From Gammaproteobacteria bacterium (GTDB lineage: Bacteria > Pseudomonadota > Gammaproteobacteria > Pseudomonadales > Azotimanducaceae): a stretch of 64,000 bases of DNA. Positions 38,081-47,073 of the stretch are shown one piece after another. The notes beneath the pieces were generated by a model. It made no database searches and was not told the origin of the DNA. It saw nothing but the letters and a program-made list of their open reading frames with translations. The stretch lies in NCBI GenBank assembly GCA_012269545.1, contig JAAXKB010000039.1:91670-155669 (forward strand), read 5' to 3'. Position numbers and translations under genes: made by a program. The stretch's first letter is position 1. Each line of letters begins with the position of its first letter.

Positions 38081-39169
38081 GTGAAGACACTCATCAGCAT
38101 GGCGTTGCTCGTGCTAGCACCCGCCGCTTTTGCAGCAACCGCTGACCCCATTGCTGAGACAAATGACACGGTGAGCGACAGCGCCGAGGCGACAAATAGC
38201 GCAGTGGCAAATACAGACGAACCGATAGTCATCGACTTGGACGTGCCCCCAGAACTCCAAGCGTTTCTTGCCGAGCAGGAGGCCCGCCGCTCAACCGAGA
38301 ATGCTGCGTCAGGGCAAAGCAGTGACGCCTCACCTGCAGCGGCCTCGGCCTCGGAGAGCGCACAGGTTGAGACGCCTCAACAAGTCGACGACACGACGTC
38401 GCAACCCCTTGCAGAGGCTGCGATTGACGATCAGCCGCTGGAACAGAACTTACTGGATGACCTGCCGTTTCAATCGTGCTTTGCCGCCGCAGCCACAAAT
38501 TACGATATCGAGGAATCGCTGCTGATTGGCATTGCGATCGTCGAAAGCAGTATGGACCCGGATGCCGTTTCCAGCTCCAACGCCTTGGGACTTATGCAAA
38601 TCAAGTGGCCTATTACCGCCAATCACCTCGGCATTTCTGAGCAAAGAGACCTGTTCGACCCCTGTATCAACATTGATGCAGGCGCACGTTACTTACGCGA
38701 ACTGCTCGACGATCTAGCAGATTTTGCGCCGCAGCCGCGCAAGCGATTGGCCTTGGCGAGCTACCGGTTGGGGCCCAACGGCTTTGACCCAAACATTCCA
38801 TTGCCTGCGGCAGCTCAAGACTACATTGAGAAAGTGGAAGCCCAACAGCAGAACCTGTCCACGCCGATATCGAGCAATCAGACAGCATCCACCGCGGGTC
38901 CAGTTCTTCCTTGCCTCGTGCAAAATCTGCGCAAGCTGGCGGCGATTACTCACGATCCAAGTCAGCGCAGTGCCCAAGTAGGTCGGTGGATAGAGGCTAG
39001 AGGTGCGGGATGCAGCGCCTTGGCGCTAATTCAAATTCGCAACAACTTGCCGGTGTGGCTTGGCACCGCGCTTACCGCAGAGCGAGTAACACAGGTTCAG
39101 CGTTTGTTGGATCAAGCAATTAATGCGCCGCGCAAAGCAGACCCAAGCGCATCACGAATACGAGGCTAA
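38081..39169 (+). CDS. Secreted lytic transglycosylase (SLT domain) between fliO and fliP
   Basis: After a signal peptide (LISMALLVLAPAAFA) and an acidic Ala/Ser-rich linker of about 110 residues comes a family-1-type SLT domain: IGIAIVESSMDPDAVSSSNALGLMQIKW holds the catalytic Glu, followed by DPCINIDAGARYLRELL. The usual AYNxGP motif is altered to SYRLGP. The start is uncertain: the track's 37835 would bury the signal peptide; GTG at 38081 puts it at the N-terminus (362 aa), and an ATG at 38006 is an alternative. It probably opens peptidoglycan for an envelope complex; a flagellar role is inferred only from location. Confidence 0.8.
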   Translation: MKTLISMALLVLAPAAFAATADPIAETNDTVSDSAEATNSAVANTDEPIVIDLDVPPELQAFLAEQEARRSTENAASGQSSDASPAAASASESAQVETPQQVDDTTSQPLAEAAIDDQPLEQNLLDDLPFQSCFAAAATNYDIEESLLIGIAIVESSMDPDAVSSSNALGLMQIKWPITANHLGISEQRDLFDPCINIDAGARYLRELLDDLADFAPQPRKRLALASYRLGPNGFDPNIPLPAAAQDYIEKVEAQQQNLSTPISSNQTASTAGPVLPCLVQNLRKLAAITHDPSQRSAQVGRWIEARGAGCSALALIQIRNNLPVWLGTALTAERVTQVQRLLDQAINAPRKADPSASRIRG

Positions 39170-39208
39170 CGGGCGTCTGCCTAGCGCAATTCCCCTGAGC
39201 TATAACCT

Positions 39209-39577
39209 CTAATCACGCTGCATAAATTGTTTGAGCTGACCGGCAAATGACATTGCGCCGGAGGGATCGTCCATCAGCGGCGCGCTGCGCGGATTTTCGC
39301 TAACGCCCGCATCAAGTGCGCTGGATTCCTGTGCTTGGTTATCAAGAAGCGTGATTTGATTGGGCGCTACACCCAACAGCAGCCTTCTGCCTGCGTATTC
39401 AACCACGTCCAGACGGTGCTTGCCGCCCAATCTAAGGCTGTTCACCACGCGCAGACCCTGGCCACTCATTGGACCCATGCCAATCCCGCGACTGCGGACA
39501 AACCAGAGAGTCGCCAGCAGCAAAAAGATGACAAAAACGAAGCTCAGAACCGCAGAAACCAGCGGAGACATGTCCAT
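39209..39577 (-). CDS. fliO: Flagellar export accessory protein FliO
   Basis: A 122-aa protein with one N-terminal membrane helix (AVLSFVFVIFLLLATLWFV) and a small cytoplasmic domain with the FliO-type pattern VVNSLRLGGKHRLDVVEYAGRRLLLGVAPNQITLL. FliO helps FliP assemble. It follows fliN by 3 nt and is the last gene of fliKLMNO. fliP is not adjacent because the SLT gene intervenes on the other strand. Confidence 0.93.
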   Translation of the reverse strand: MDMSPLVSAVLSFVFVIFLLLATLWFVRSRGIGMGPMSGQGLRVVNSLRLGGKHRLDVVEYAGRRLLLGVAPNQITLLDNQAQESSALDAGVSENPRSAPLMDDPSGAMSFAGQLKQFMQRD

Positions 39578-39580
39578 AAA

Positions 39581-39889
39581 CTAAACCGTCTTCACTCGTT
39601 CTAAAGGAGCAACAATTTCGACCACACTGATGCCAAGCTTATCGCCCACGGTGACGATCTCACCCTTGGCGATTACCGTGTCATTGATCTTGACGTCCAT
39701 TAACTCACCAACGCCTCTATCCAACTCCAGTACACTGCCCTGTGAAAGCCGCAGTAGGTCTCGGAGTTTCAGGGTTGTGGATCCAACCTCAACCGCTAAC
39801 GTAATCGGTATAGCGCGAATAACATCTTGATTGATGTTGCCTTCGGGTGCTTGTTCTGGCTCTTGTCCTGTTTCTTCTGTCTCGCTCAT
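39581..39889 (-). CDS. fliN: Flagellar motor switch protein FliN
   Basis: FliN forms the base of the C-ring. The acidic N-terminal tail (about 20 residues) precedes a SpoA domain reading ITLAVEVGSTTLKLRDLLRLSQGSVLELDR and DVKINDTVIAKGEIV. Length 102 aa. The start overlaps the fliM stop by 4 nt. Confidence 0.97.
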   Translation of the reverse strand: MSETEETGQEPEQAPEGNINQDVIRAIPITLAVEVGSTTLKLRDLLRLSQGSVLELDRGVGELMDVKINDTVIAKGEIVTVGDKLGISVVEIVAPLERVKTV

Positions 39890-40884
39890 GACTCTTCCTC
39901 TGGCATTATGCTTTCGACAATTTGTATGGCCACCTGATTCCCTCTGCTACCCACTTCGGCAGTAAAAACGGGGAAGCCATTGACGGCTAATTCAGCGTGC
40001 TCCGGCGGTCGTATGGGCAACCAATCCCCAGCTTTAAGGTTCGACAGCTGATCAACGGAAATCGCCAACTCTGCGGCTGTTACGACCACATCAATGGGAA
40101 CTTCATCCAGACTGTCCTGCAAATTTTCCGTCCACAGCGCGTCGGAGTCTGCGTCACCACCGCTGGTTTGAATTCGCGAGCGCAGCACATCGCGCACCAG
40201 CTTCAAGCTAGCGTAAGGATAGACGATATCGACATATCCTAGGTCTTCGCTGTCACCCATGGTTTCGAATCGATTCAAAATGATCATGTCATCGTCAGCC
40301 GCAATATTCGCAAATACCGCGCTGATTTCGGACGTGGATAAAGAGCACTCAACTTGGAGGAAGGGGGCCCAAGCCTCCGATAAAGAGCTAAATATGACCT
40401 CACGAATTTTTTCGATCACTGCCAACTCCGTCGGCGTGAAAATTCTGCCCGGCGGCACTGAAGTCAGCGACTTTGGCGACCCGCCAAACCAATTATCCAA
40501 GCAGCTAAAGACAACTTGGGAATGAACGACAGCCAGACACTCACCGCGTAGCGGATCGACTTTGGTAACGTTTACGGACAACGGCGGTGACGTGCTTTGC
40601 ACATAGTCACCGTAACGAATGATCTCGATACGCCCCGGTTGCAGCCTTGCGTTATACCTTAATTCTTCGAGCAATCCGGCGCGCATGAATCGATGGAACC
40701 GGTCATTGATTTGCTCAATGGCGGTTACATTCACGCCCACGCTCGTGTCCTGCAGTGTCAGATCATAAGTACTGGCCGCCACACCGACATTGTAGCCCTC
40801 GCCGCCCAAATCACCGGAAGCCACCATGTCTTCTATGGCACTCAGTTCTTCGTCACTTAGCAGCTTGTCGTTATCTTCAGCCAT
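39886..40884 (-). CDS. fliM: Flagellar motor switch protein FliM
   Basis: FliM is the middle C-ring protein that binds CheY-P. The N-terminal CheY-binding motif is recognisable as LLSDEELSAIEDMV, somewhat divergent from LSQxEIDALL. The CheC-like middle domain begins around residue 55 (TAIEQINDRFHRFMRAGLLEELRY) and a SpoA domain closes the C-terminus. Length 332 aa is normal. It sits between fliL and fliN. Confidence 0.96.
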   Translation of the reverse strand: MAEDNDKLLSDEELSAIEDMVASGDLGGEGYNVGVAASTYDLTLQDTSVGVNVTAIEQINDRFHRFMRAGLLEELRYNARLQPGRIEIIRYGDYVQSTSPPLSVNVTKVDPLRGECLAVVHSQVVFSCLDNWFGGSPKSLTSVPPGRIFTPTELAVIEKIREVIFSSLSEAWAPFLQVECSLSTSEISAVFANIAADDDMIILNRFETMGDSEDLGYVDIVYPYASLKLVRDVLRSRIQTSGGDADSDALWTENLQDSLDEVPIDVVVTAAELAISVDQLSNLKAGDWLPIRPPEHAELAVNGFPVFTAEVGSRGNQVAIQIVESIMPEEES

Positions 40885-40934
40885 ATCGATGTTTTCTTGA
40901 ATTACTGTCTATGCACTAGGGTAGGGACTGCGTG

Positions 40935-41504
40935 CTATTGCACGACAAAACCAATGAAATACACTTCTTCGATGCCGGCAAATTTGAATTCCTCAAACTT
41001 CTCAAGTACCTCATTCATGATGATGGTCAAATCTTCTTGAAGATCGCGCCGGAAATTCTCTTCCCGTAGCTCAGCCTCTGTCACCATCCGAAGCCGATCC
41101 AATACTGCCGACTGAATAGCGAACTTATGATCCTCGATGGCGTTCAAGACCCGCTCATCGTAATACGTCATCACGGCAACAGTGATCTGCATGACCTTAC
41201 GCGAACCGGCAACATTGGCCACAAACGGTTGGTCGAAGGTGTAGTAAGTCGGTTTGAACTTCTCCTCTTCGGCCGTTTCTTTGGAGACTTTTTCTGGCAT
41301 CTGTACTGCGTCGGTGCCTTCTATCTCGGCTTCCAGTTCAGCAATGGCTTCTTCAGCCGCGTCCGCCTCTTTCTCATCAAAAAAGCCCGTAAAGAAAAGG
41401 GCTCCCAGGGCAGAGCCCACGGCGATGAGTAAAACAACTACCACCATCAAAATGATCTTTATCAGGCCGCCCTTAGCTGGTGCTTCTTCTTCGACTTCAG
41501 CCAT
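40935..41504 (-). CDS. fliL: Flagellar basal-body-associated protein FliL
   Basis: FliL is a single-pass inner-membrane protein that surrounds and supports the stator. After a short cytoplasmic tail the helix IIVMVVVVLLIAVGSALGALFF-like segment lies at about residues 17-40; an acidic linker follows, then the periplasmic stomatin-like domain ending EVYFIGFVVQ. Length 189 aa. It lies 28 nt after fliK. Confidence 0.93.
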   Translation of the reverse strand: MAEVEEEAPAKGGLIKIILMVVVVLLIAVGSALGALFFTGFFDEKEADAAEEAIAELEAEIEGTDAVQMPEKVSKETAEEEKFKPTYYTFDQPFVANVAGSRKVMQITVAVMTYYDERVLNAIEDHKFAIQSAVLDRLRMVTEAELREENFRRDLQEDLTIIMNEVLEKFEEFKFAGIEEVYFIGFVVQ

Positions 41505-41532
41505 TGTTAACTCCTGTTATACGTTAGTGAGT

Positions 41533-43077
41533 CTAAACAAAAATATTCAAACCATCCCTAAGAATGTTTCCGCTTGCCATGTCTTGTTGCGACGGCACAA
41601 ATTCGTCCGCCAATAGATCCATAGATATCTCAATTTCTTCTTCGTTTTCCCGTTTTCCACCGCGATCACTGCCATCACCTAACTCGATGTTAACGTTGCC
41701 CTGATCGCCAACTAACTCTTCCAAGGACTGGCGCAGCTTCATCATCGAATCACCTAACAGTTGACGGACATTGGGATCGCTGGCAGCAATTTGTCCCTCA
41801 ATGCCACCACCGGTTACCTGTAATTCCACACCGACCGGCCCTAGGGAGGCGGGATTTAAATTGAGTTTCACCTTCCAGTTACCGTCTTTCACCGCTAGGG
41901 CCAACTTTTGCGCAAGCACCGCTCCAAAGCGTTGAGTCCATGCCTGATAGGGCTGCAAACGAGACTGCATTTGTTCAGGGTCAGATGACATCAGCGCGTC
42001 TGCCAGACTGATCGCTAGGTTGGAAGTCGGGGCTTGGATTAGCCCGCCCTGGCTGTTCATTGATGTCGGGGATGATGCTGCAAACGACTGCGCGTGACCC
42101 TGCTGAGGCATTCCGTCCTGAGCACCGCCATCGCGTGGCGACATTGTATTCTCAGTGTCGATCTCCGCCAAAGCCATATGCGCAGCCATGGATGCCGGCC
42201 TGACTTCTCTTTGTCCTTCGCCTTGCAGCTTCTTAGTCAAGAAGTCCGCGTTAGCCAGAGGATCGAATTGCGCGTCTGAATTCGCCTTCTGCATATCAAC
42301 ACGTCGGGCAGCATTAACGTCGGCAATCGGCTGCGCGGTTGATGATGTCTTCAGCGATTTATCCGACGGCAAACCCACCGCTGGAAGAACATTTCCAGCG
42401 TTGGCCATATCTGCTCCGGAAATCCCAGTGCGCTGTGCGAACTGCAATCGGCTATCCAGCACCGTCGCCGGATCAACCGGCCCTTTAGCAGACGACTCGC
42501 CCGATGCTCTATTTTCTGATGATGTTGGCAACTGGCTCGGTTTGCCTGACAGAGGTTGCGGCTGCCCACCAATCAGACCCTGCAAAATGTTCTGAGTATT
42601 CGGCTTTTGCGCGCCGGCGGATAGGTCCTCTTCAGAACTCCCCGCCATGAGGCGCGGGATGTCCGTGCCCTGACTGCGGGCGAATTGACTCAGGCTTTCT
42701 TCACTGACCTTCGGGTTGGCCGAGGTCAAAATCACTCGCCCCACTTTCAGCGCCGCGGAATGAATGGACAGTCCGGGCAAGGGATTGCCGCTTGCCGGAC
42801 TAACAGGCAAAGCAACCGGCGCATCCGGGTTGATCTTCACGTCCAGCTCGTCGTCTGTTTGTATCCCTTCGGCCGATTTCATCGCTGACCCATGTTCTTC
42901 GCCAACGGCGCCTCCTGCCACCTTCGACCCCGGAGTTTTGCTCCGCTCCTTCTCTAAAATACTATTAAATTCAACACCTTGAGAGGATTTTTCTGAGACG
43001 GATGCGGCCTCAGGAACGCCGGCATCCGCCGATTTTGCTTCGACATTGCTGATAAATGACAGAAAGTTTTCGGACAT
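41533..43077 (-). CDS. fliK: Flagellar hook-length control protein FliK
   Basis: FliK is the secreted ruler that ends hook growth through FlhB. The first about 340 residues are low-complexity and Ser/Ala/Gln-rich, as usual. The conserved C-terminal domain reads KLALAVKDGNWKVKLNLNPASLGPVGVELQVTGGGIEGQIAA, with the PxxLGxVxVEL pattern. At 514 aa it is within the broad family range. It is the first gene of fliKLMNO and has its own sigma-54 promoter. Confidence 0.93.
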   Translation of the reverse strand: MSENFLSFISNVEAKSADAGVPEAASVSEKSSQGVEFNSILEKERSKTPGSKVAGGAVGEEHGSAMKSAEGIQTDDELDVKINPDAPVALPVSPASGNPLPGLSIHSAALKVGRVILTSANPKVSEESLSQFARSQGTDIPRLMAGSSEEDLSAGAQKPNTQNILQGLIGGQPQPLSGKPSQLPTSSENRASGESSAKGPVDPATVLDSRLQFAQRTGISGADMANAGNVLPAVGLPSDKSLKTSSTAQPIADVNAARRVDMQKANSDAQFDPLANADFLTKKLQGEGQREVRPASMAAHMALAEIDTENTMSPRDGGAQDGMPQQGHAQSFAASSPTSMNSQGGLIQAPTSNLAISLADALMSSDPEQMQSRLQPYQAWTQRFGAVLAQKLALAVKDGNWKVKLNLNPASLGPVGVELQVTGGGIEGQIAASDPNVRQLLGDSMMKLRQSLEELVGDQGNVNIELGDGSDRGGKRENEEEIEISMDLLADEFVPSQQDMASGNILRDGLNIFV

Positions 43078-43114
43078 CGTCTTGTCTGCTGGGTTAATTC
43101 GTTAACGGATGGTT

Positions 43115-43130
43115 AGCAATTACTGTGCCA
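43115..43130 (-). promoter_or_regulatory. Sigma-54 promoter of fliKLMNO
   Basis: On the minus strand TGGCAC-AGTAA-TTGCT matches the -24/-12 consensus exactly. It lies in the fliJ-fliK gap and would give a leader of about 25 nt before the fliK ATG. Confidence 0.88.
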
Positions 43131-43140
43131 CTGGCGACGT

Positions 43141-43614
43141 TTACTGCGAATGACGCGTTTTTTGCTGGGCGGAAAAGCGCTGGGTGTTGAGTAAATCGGA
43201 CTCTTTTTGATCCTTCTTTCGCGTGATCTGTTTGAGTTGGTCCTTGGCTCGCGCAGCCAATGTTTCGAATTTAATCCGCTCGCTGTTGAGCTCACGAAAC
43301 CGGGCTGCGATGGCTTGCTGCTGGCGCTGAAGGTCCGCCATCTGATCGGTGATCGCGCGAGTGGTAAGGTCCAGCTGACCCATAAAACGGCGCAGTTGGG
43401 TCGACTGCTGTAAGTCCTCTTGGCTGTCTTCTGCCGCTTTTAGCTGCAAGATGTATTCCTGCTTCATAAAGCGGATTTTTTCCTGCTCGGCACACAAATC
43501 ACTGTGCTGGGTGCGCACCTGCACCAAGGCTCGCTGAGCTTCGTCCGCTTCCTTACTAACGCCATCCGCTATCGATTTCCATCGCTCGATGGATGCCCGT
43601 AATCTGCTAGACAC
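43141..43614 (-). CDS. fliJ: Flagellar export chaperone escort FliJ
   Basis: FliJ is a small coiled-coil protein that links the FliHI ATPase with the export gate. The whole chain is charged, Gln-rich and helical (QEKIRFMKQEYILQLK and RRFMGQLDLTTRAITDQM), as in the family. The track start is a TTG at 43650; I prefer the GTG at 43614, which overlaps the fliI stop by 8 nt and has a GGGAG site 7 nt upstream, giving 157 aa. Confidence 0.87.
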   Translation of the reverse strand: MSSRLRASIERWKSIADGVSKEADEAQRALVQVRTQHSDLCAEQEKIRFMKQEYILQLKAAEDSQEDLQQSTQLRRFMGQLDLTTRAITDQMADLQRQQQAIAARFRELNSERIKFETLAARAKDQLKQITRKKDQKESDLLNTQRFSAQQKTRHSQ

Positions 43615-44977
43615 GAATACTCTCCCGAAGTTGGGTAACTGCTGCCTCAAATGTGACCAATTCGTCCATGGGTTGACGCAAAAACTCCTCCATCACACCT
43701 CGTAGCGCGATCGCCCGATCGAGATCTGGATTGGTCCCCATCTCGTATGCTCCCACTTGTATCAGATCGAGGTTCTGCTGATAGAGAGTCCAAAGTCTGC
43801 GAAACATGTTCGCCAAGTCCAGATCATCCGCGTCTGCCAACACCGGCATCAAACGTGAAATTGAACCCGCCAAATCGATCGCCGGGTAATGTGCCGCGTC
43901 TGCAAGGGCACGACTCAACACCACCTGTCCGTCCAAGGATGCTCTGGCCAAATCCACCACCGGGTCCTGAAGATCGTCGCCTTCGGCTAACAAAGTATAG
44001 AGCGCGGTTATGCTACCTTCGCCTGACTTGCCGGTACCCGTTCGTTCGATCAAGTTTGGCAACAAACTAAAGACAGAGGGTGGATAACCCTTTGACGTTG
44101 GGGGCTCGCCAATGGCAAGACCAATCTCTCGCTGGGCGTGTGCCACTCGAGACATACTGTCTACCAGCAACAGGACATCCTTACCCTTAGCGCGGAAGTG
44201 TTCGGCATAAAGATGTGCCAAGTTCGTGGCGCGGATACGCAGTAGGGGAGAATTATCTGCAGGTGCCGCTACAACAACCGCATGGCCCATACCTTCTTCG
44301 CCCAAGATCTGTTCAATGAACTCCTTGACTTCTCGTCCGCGCTCGCCGATCAATCCGATGACAACCACATCGGCTGAGGTGAATTTAGTGAGCATGCCCA
44401 ACAAAACGCTTTTGCCAACACCGGACCCTGCGATAAGCCCCAAACGTTGCCCGCATCCTACCGTCAGCATGGCATTGATCGCTTTCACACCAACATCAAG
44501 CACGCGATCGATGGCCTGACGCTGCATCGGATTTATCGGGTTTCCTTGCAAGCCCTTGCTCTCGCTGCAACTGATCGGCGCCAAGCCGTCTAGGGGTTCA
44601 CCTAATGCATCAACCACCCGCCCAAGTAGACTGTCGCCAACCATGGCGCTGTCGGAATCCGAGAGCAAAAAGACTCTGGCCCCCGCGTGCAAACCGGACG
44701 CTTCCCACAGCGGCATCATGAAAATCGTGCCGCTTTGGAAGCCAACAACCTGGGCATCGACATAGCAAGCCCTATCGTTTGGCGGCGCTGCCGCTGCAGA
44801 ATTTTTTAGGATGCGACAAATTGCCCCCACCGTTGCAGTAATCCCCCGGGCTTCGATTGTGAGACCCACAATTCGGGTCAGAACGCCATACTTGCGCGGC
44901 TTAGGCGCCTGCAGGCGCTCGACGGTATGTGCCACTTGGGAGGGAAAATCAGCGATTTGGCTCTGCAAAACCGTCAT
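43607..44977 (-). CDS. fliI: Flagellum-specific ATPase FliI
   Basis: FliI is the F1-beta-like ATPase that energises flagellar export. Walker A reads GLIAGSGVGKSVLLG near residue 172, Walker B is VLLLVDSMSRVAHA, and the family stretch GEPPTSKGYPPSVFSLLPNLIERTG is intact. Length 456 aa is normal. The ATG overlaps the fliH stop as ATGA. Confidence 0.97.
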   Translation of the reverse strand: MTVLQSQIADFPSQVAHTVERLQAPKPRKYGVLTRIVGLTIEARGITATVGAICRILKNSAAAAPPNDRACYVDAQVVGFQSGTIFMMPLWEASGLHAGARVFLLSDSDSAMVGDSLLGRVVDALGEPLDGLAPISCSESKGLQGNPINPMQRQAIDRVLDVGVKAINAMLTVGCGQRLGLIAGSGVGKSVLLGMLTKFTSADVVVIGLIGERGREVKEFIEQILGEEGMGHAVVVAAPADNSPLLRIRATNLAHLYAEHFRAKGKDVLLLVDSMSRVAHAQREIGLAIGEPPTSKGYPPSVFSLLPNLIERTGTGKSGEGSITALYTLLAEGDDLQDPVVDLARASLDGQVVLSRALADAAHYPAIDLAGSISRLMPVLADADDLDLANMFRRLWTLYQQNLDLIQVGAYEMGTNPDLDRAIALRGVMEEFLRQPMDELVTFEAAVTQLRESIRV

Positions 44978-46008
44978 CAGTTGTCTTCCGGGCGCTGAAA
45001 AAAGATATCGTCCACCTCTGAATAGTCGCCTTGGATGATCGCTCCCTGTTCATCAATTTCGCGAACAAGAACTTCGTCCTCTGCGCCGGCATCGCCTTCT
45101 GATCTGGCGAGGGGCATTTCTTCGGCGCGCTCTGTGGCTGGTATCGTATTGGATAAAATCTGCTGACCGAGTTCTGCCAACCGATGCTCAATCAGGTCAT
45201 CAATACTGGTGTCTTGAATAGCTAGCCGCACCGAACCGGGCTGCAATGAGTCATCTCGCCGCAAGGTGTAGTCCGCAATTACCCGCGCCAACTCTGGCTG
45301 CTGGAGACGCTCGTACCAATCACCTGAAACGTGTATCACCAATTCACCAACCTGTAGCGGATCGATTTCCATCAGTGAACGCTCAATAAAGGCAGATAAC
45401 GATGCATCACTCAGACTTAACTCAGTACGTGCTATTTGCTCGGCCAGAGCCAATGCCAAGGTTTTGAGCGGATCGAACAAGTCTTGGTGCGCAATAAGAT
45501 GACTTTGCGCATCGCTGATCAGTTCGCCGAGCATGTCTCGTAATTCAATAGAACGCTGGGCCCCGGCGCTTTCGCCCTCCATTTCCAGCATCTGTTTCGC
45601 TTCCTGCTGGCCCTGAGCCTGACCCTCAGCGAAGGCCTGGGCTTTTGCGCGACTGATCTCTGCGTCTTTTTCATTTATTTGCGCTGCAAGCCTGCTTTCC
45701 AGGTCAGCAATGCGCTCCAGATCTGAGCCGTTCGATGGCATCTGGTCGCTCTGTTCGGTAGGCGCTTCCAATTCTGATTCGATCTCGGCGTCCTGCGCGG
45801 GCTGGCCCACCGCCTGTCCAGATTGCGGATCGAGCGCAACGCCGAGTGCTTTCGCGCCGTTCACGCCAGTAAATCCATCGTCCGGACCGTATTTGGGGTT
45901 CGTCAGCAGTTGGGCATCGAGAAAACTCTGTTTCTCTCGAGCCGCCTTTAGTGTGGGATCGGCAACAAATTGCGGGCTCTCAATGATGCTAGACAAAACC
46001 ACCACCAT
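44977..46008 (-). CDS. fliH: Flagellar assembly protein FliH
   Basis: FliH binds and restrains FliI. The N-terminal half is acidic and variable. From about residue 110 a coiled-coil with the AxxxGxxxG-like pattern AFAEGQAQGQQEAKQML is seen, and the C-terminal domain (LALALAEQIARTELSLSDASLSAFIERSL) resembles V-type ATPase subunit E. The start is uncertain: the ATG at 46008 (343 aa) overlaps fliG by 20 nt; the track's 46089 reaches further into fliG. Confidence 0.88.
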   Translation of the reverse strand: MVVVLSSIIESPQFVADPTLKAAREKQSFLDAQLLTNPKYGPDDGFTGVNGAKALGVALDPQSGQAVGQPAQDAEIESELEAPTEQSDQMPSNGSDLERIADLESRLAAQINEKDAEISRAKAQAFAEGQAQGQQEAKQMLEMEGESAGAQRSIELRDMLGELISDAQSHLIAHQDLFDPLKTLALALAEQIARTELSLSDASLSAFIERSLMEIDPLQVGELVIHVSGDWYERLQQPELARVIADYTLRRDDSLQPGSVRLAIQDTSIDDLIEHRLAELGQQILSNTIPATERAEEMPLARSEGDAGAEDEVLVREIDEQGAIIQGDYSEVDDIFFQRPEDN

Positions 46009-47050
46009 CCGCGGAGGCGAGAATAATTTCGCCTGCATCCTGCAGTTTGCGCGCCTGACGAATGATATTGCGTTGGGCGTCTTCCGCATCGGTCACTCGA
46101 ACCATGCCCATCATTTCCATTTCGTCCATAAACATGGCGCCCGCTCGCTGAGACATGTTCGAAAGGAATTTCTCCACCACCGCATCCGGGGCCGCTTTCA
46201 GGGCGTAAGCCATTTGTTCTTGTTCCAGCGTACGCATCAGCACTTGAATGCTGCGATTGTCCAGATCCACTAGGTTGTCGAAGTCGAACATGTTGTCGGC
46301 TATGCGCATCGCCAAATCTTCATCTTCGCCGCTAATATCGGACATTACCGTCGTTTCAATATCTAGCTTGGTCTTGCCCATAATGTTTGCGGCCGCCTTC
46401 ACGCCACCCACTGCGGCAGAGGAGGTCGTTGTTGATTGTGCAAACTGTTTAGCCATGACCGATTCCAGTTCCGCCATTGCATTTGGCTGAACCGTATCCA
46501 GCAGTGCGACCCGCCGGATGACCTCCGGCCGAATCGCCGGAGGCAAAAACGTCAGCACATCTGCCGCGGTTTCATCTTCCAGAACGGATAAGATAATCGC
46601 GATGACCTGAGGATGCTCGTCGCCAACCATGTCGCATATGGAGCGCGGCGTCATCCAGGACAATATTTCCAGTCCCTTACTGGACGAACTCGGCAAAATA
46701 CGGCTCAGTACAGAGGAGGCCCGCTCAGGCCCCAAGGCTCTGTTCAAAACACCTTCAATGTAGTCGGGTGACCCCAAGCCAAGGTTTGTTTGTTTTTTCA
46801 GTTCCGAGATAAACTCGTCCAACACACGGTCGACTGCCTCTTGGCTAACGTCGCTGACCCCAACCATGGCAGATCCGAGTGCCTGAACTTCTTTGGGGTT
46901 CAGGTACCCGACAATGTCCGAGGCTTGTTGCTCACCCAACAACAGCATCAAAAGAGCCGCTCGTTCGGTGGTTTTCAGTGACTCCATCTCAAGCGCCAGC
47001 TCTGGCGACATGGGGAGACTATTGTCTTGCTCTGCAGCGACTTCAGCCAT
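45989..47050 (-). CDS. fliG: Flagellar motor switch protein FliG
   Basis: FliG is the torque-generating C-ring protein. The middle-domain EHPQ motif is present (GDEHPQVIAIILS). In the C-terminal domain the charged residues used in torque are kept in FLSNMSQRAGAMFMDEMEMMGMVRV, with Asp-Glu where E. coli has Asp-Asp. A 20-residue N-terminal extension makes it 353 aa. It lies between fliF and fliH. Confidence 0.96.
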   Translation of the reverse strand: MAEVAAEQDNSLPMSPELALEMESLKTTERAALLMLLLGEQQASDIVGYLNPKEVQALGSAMVGVSDVSQEAVDRVLDEFISELKKQTNLGLGSPDYIEGVLNRALGPERASSVLSRILPSSSSKGLEILSWMTPRSICDMVGDEHPQVIAIILSVLEDETAADVLTFLPPAIRPEVIRRVALLDTVQPNAMAELESVMAKQFAQSTTTSSAAVGGVKAAANIMGKTKLDIETTVMSDISGEDEDLAMRIADNMFDFDNLVDLDNRSIQVLMRTLEQEQMAYALKAAPDAVVEKFLSNMSQRAGAMFMDEMEMMGMVRVTDAEDAQRNIIRQARKLQDAGEIILASADGGGFV

Positions 47051-47073
47051 GTTATTTACCTGTTTGCGGCGCG

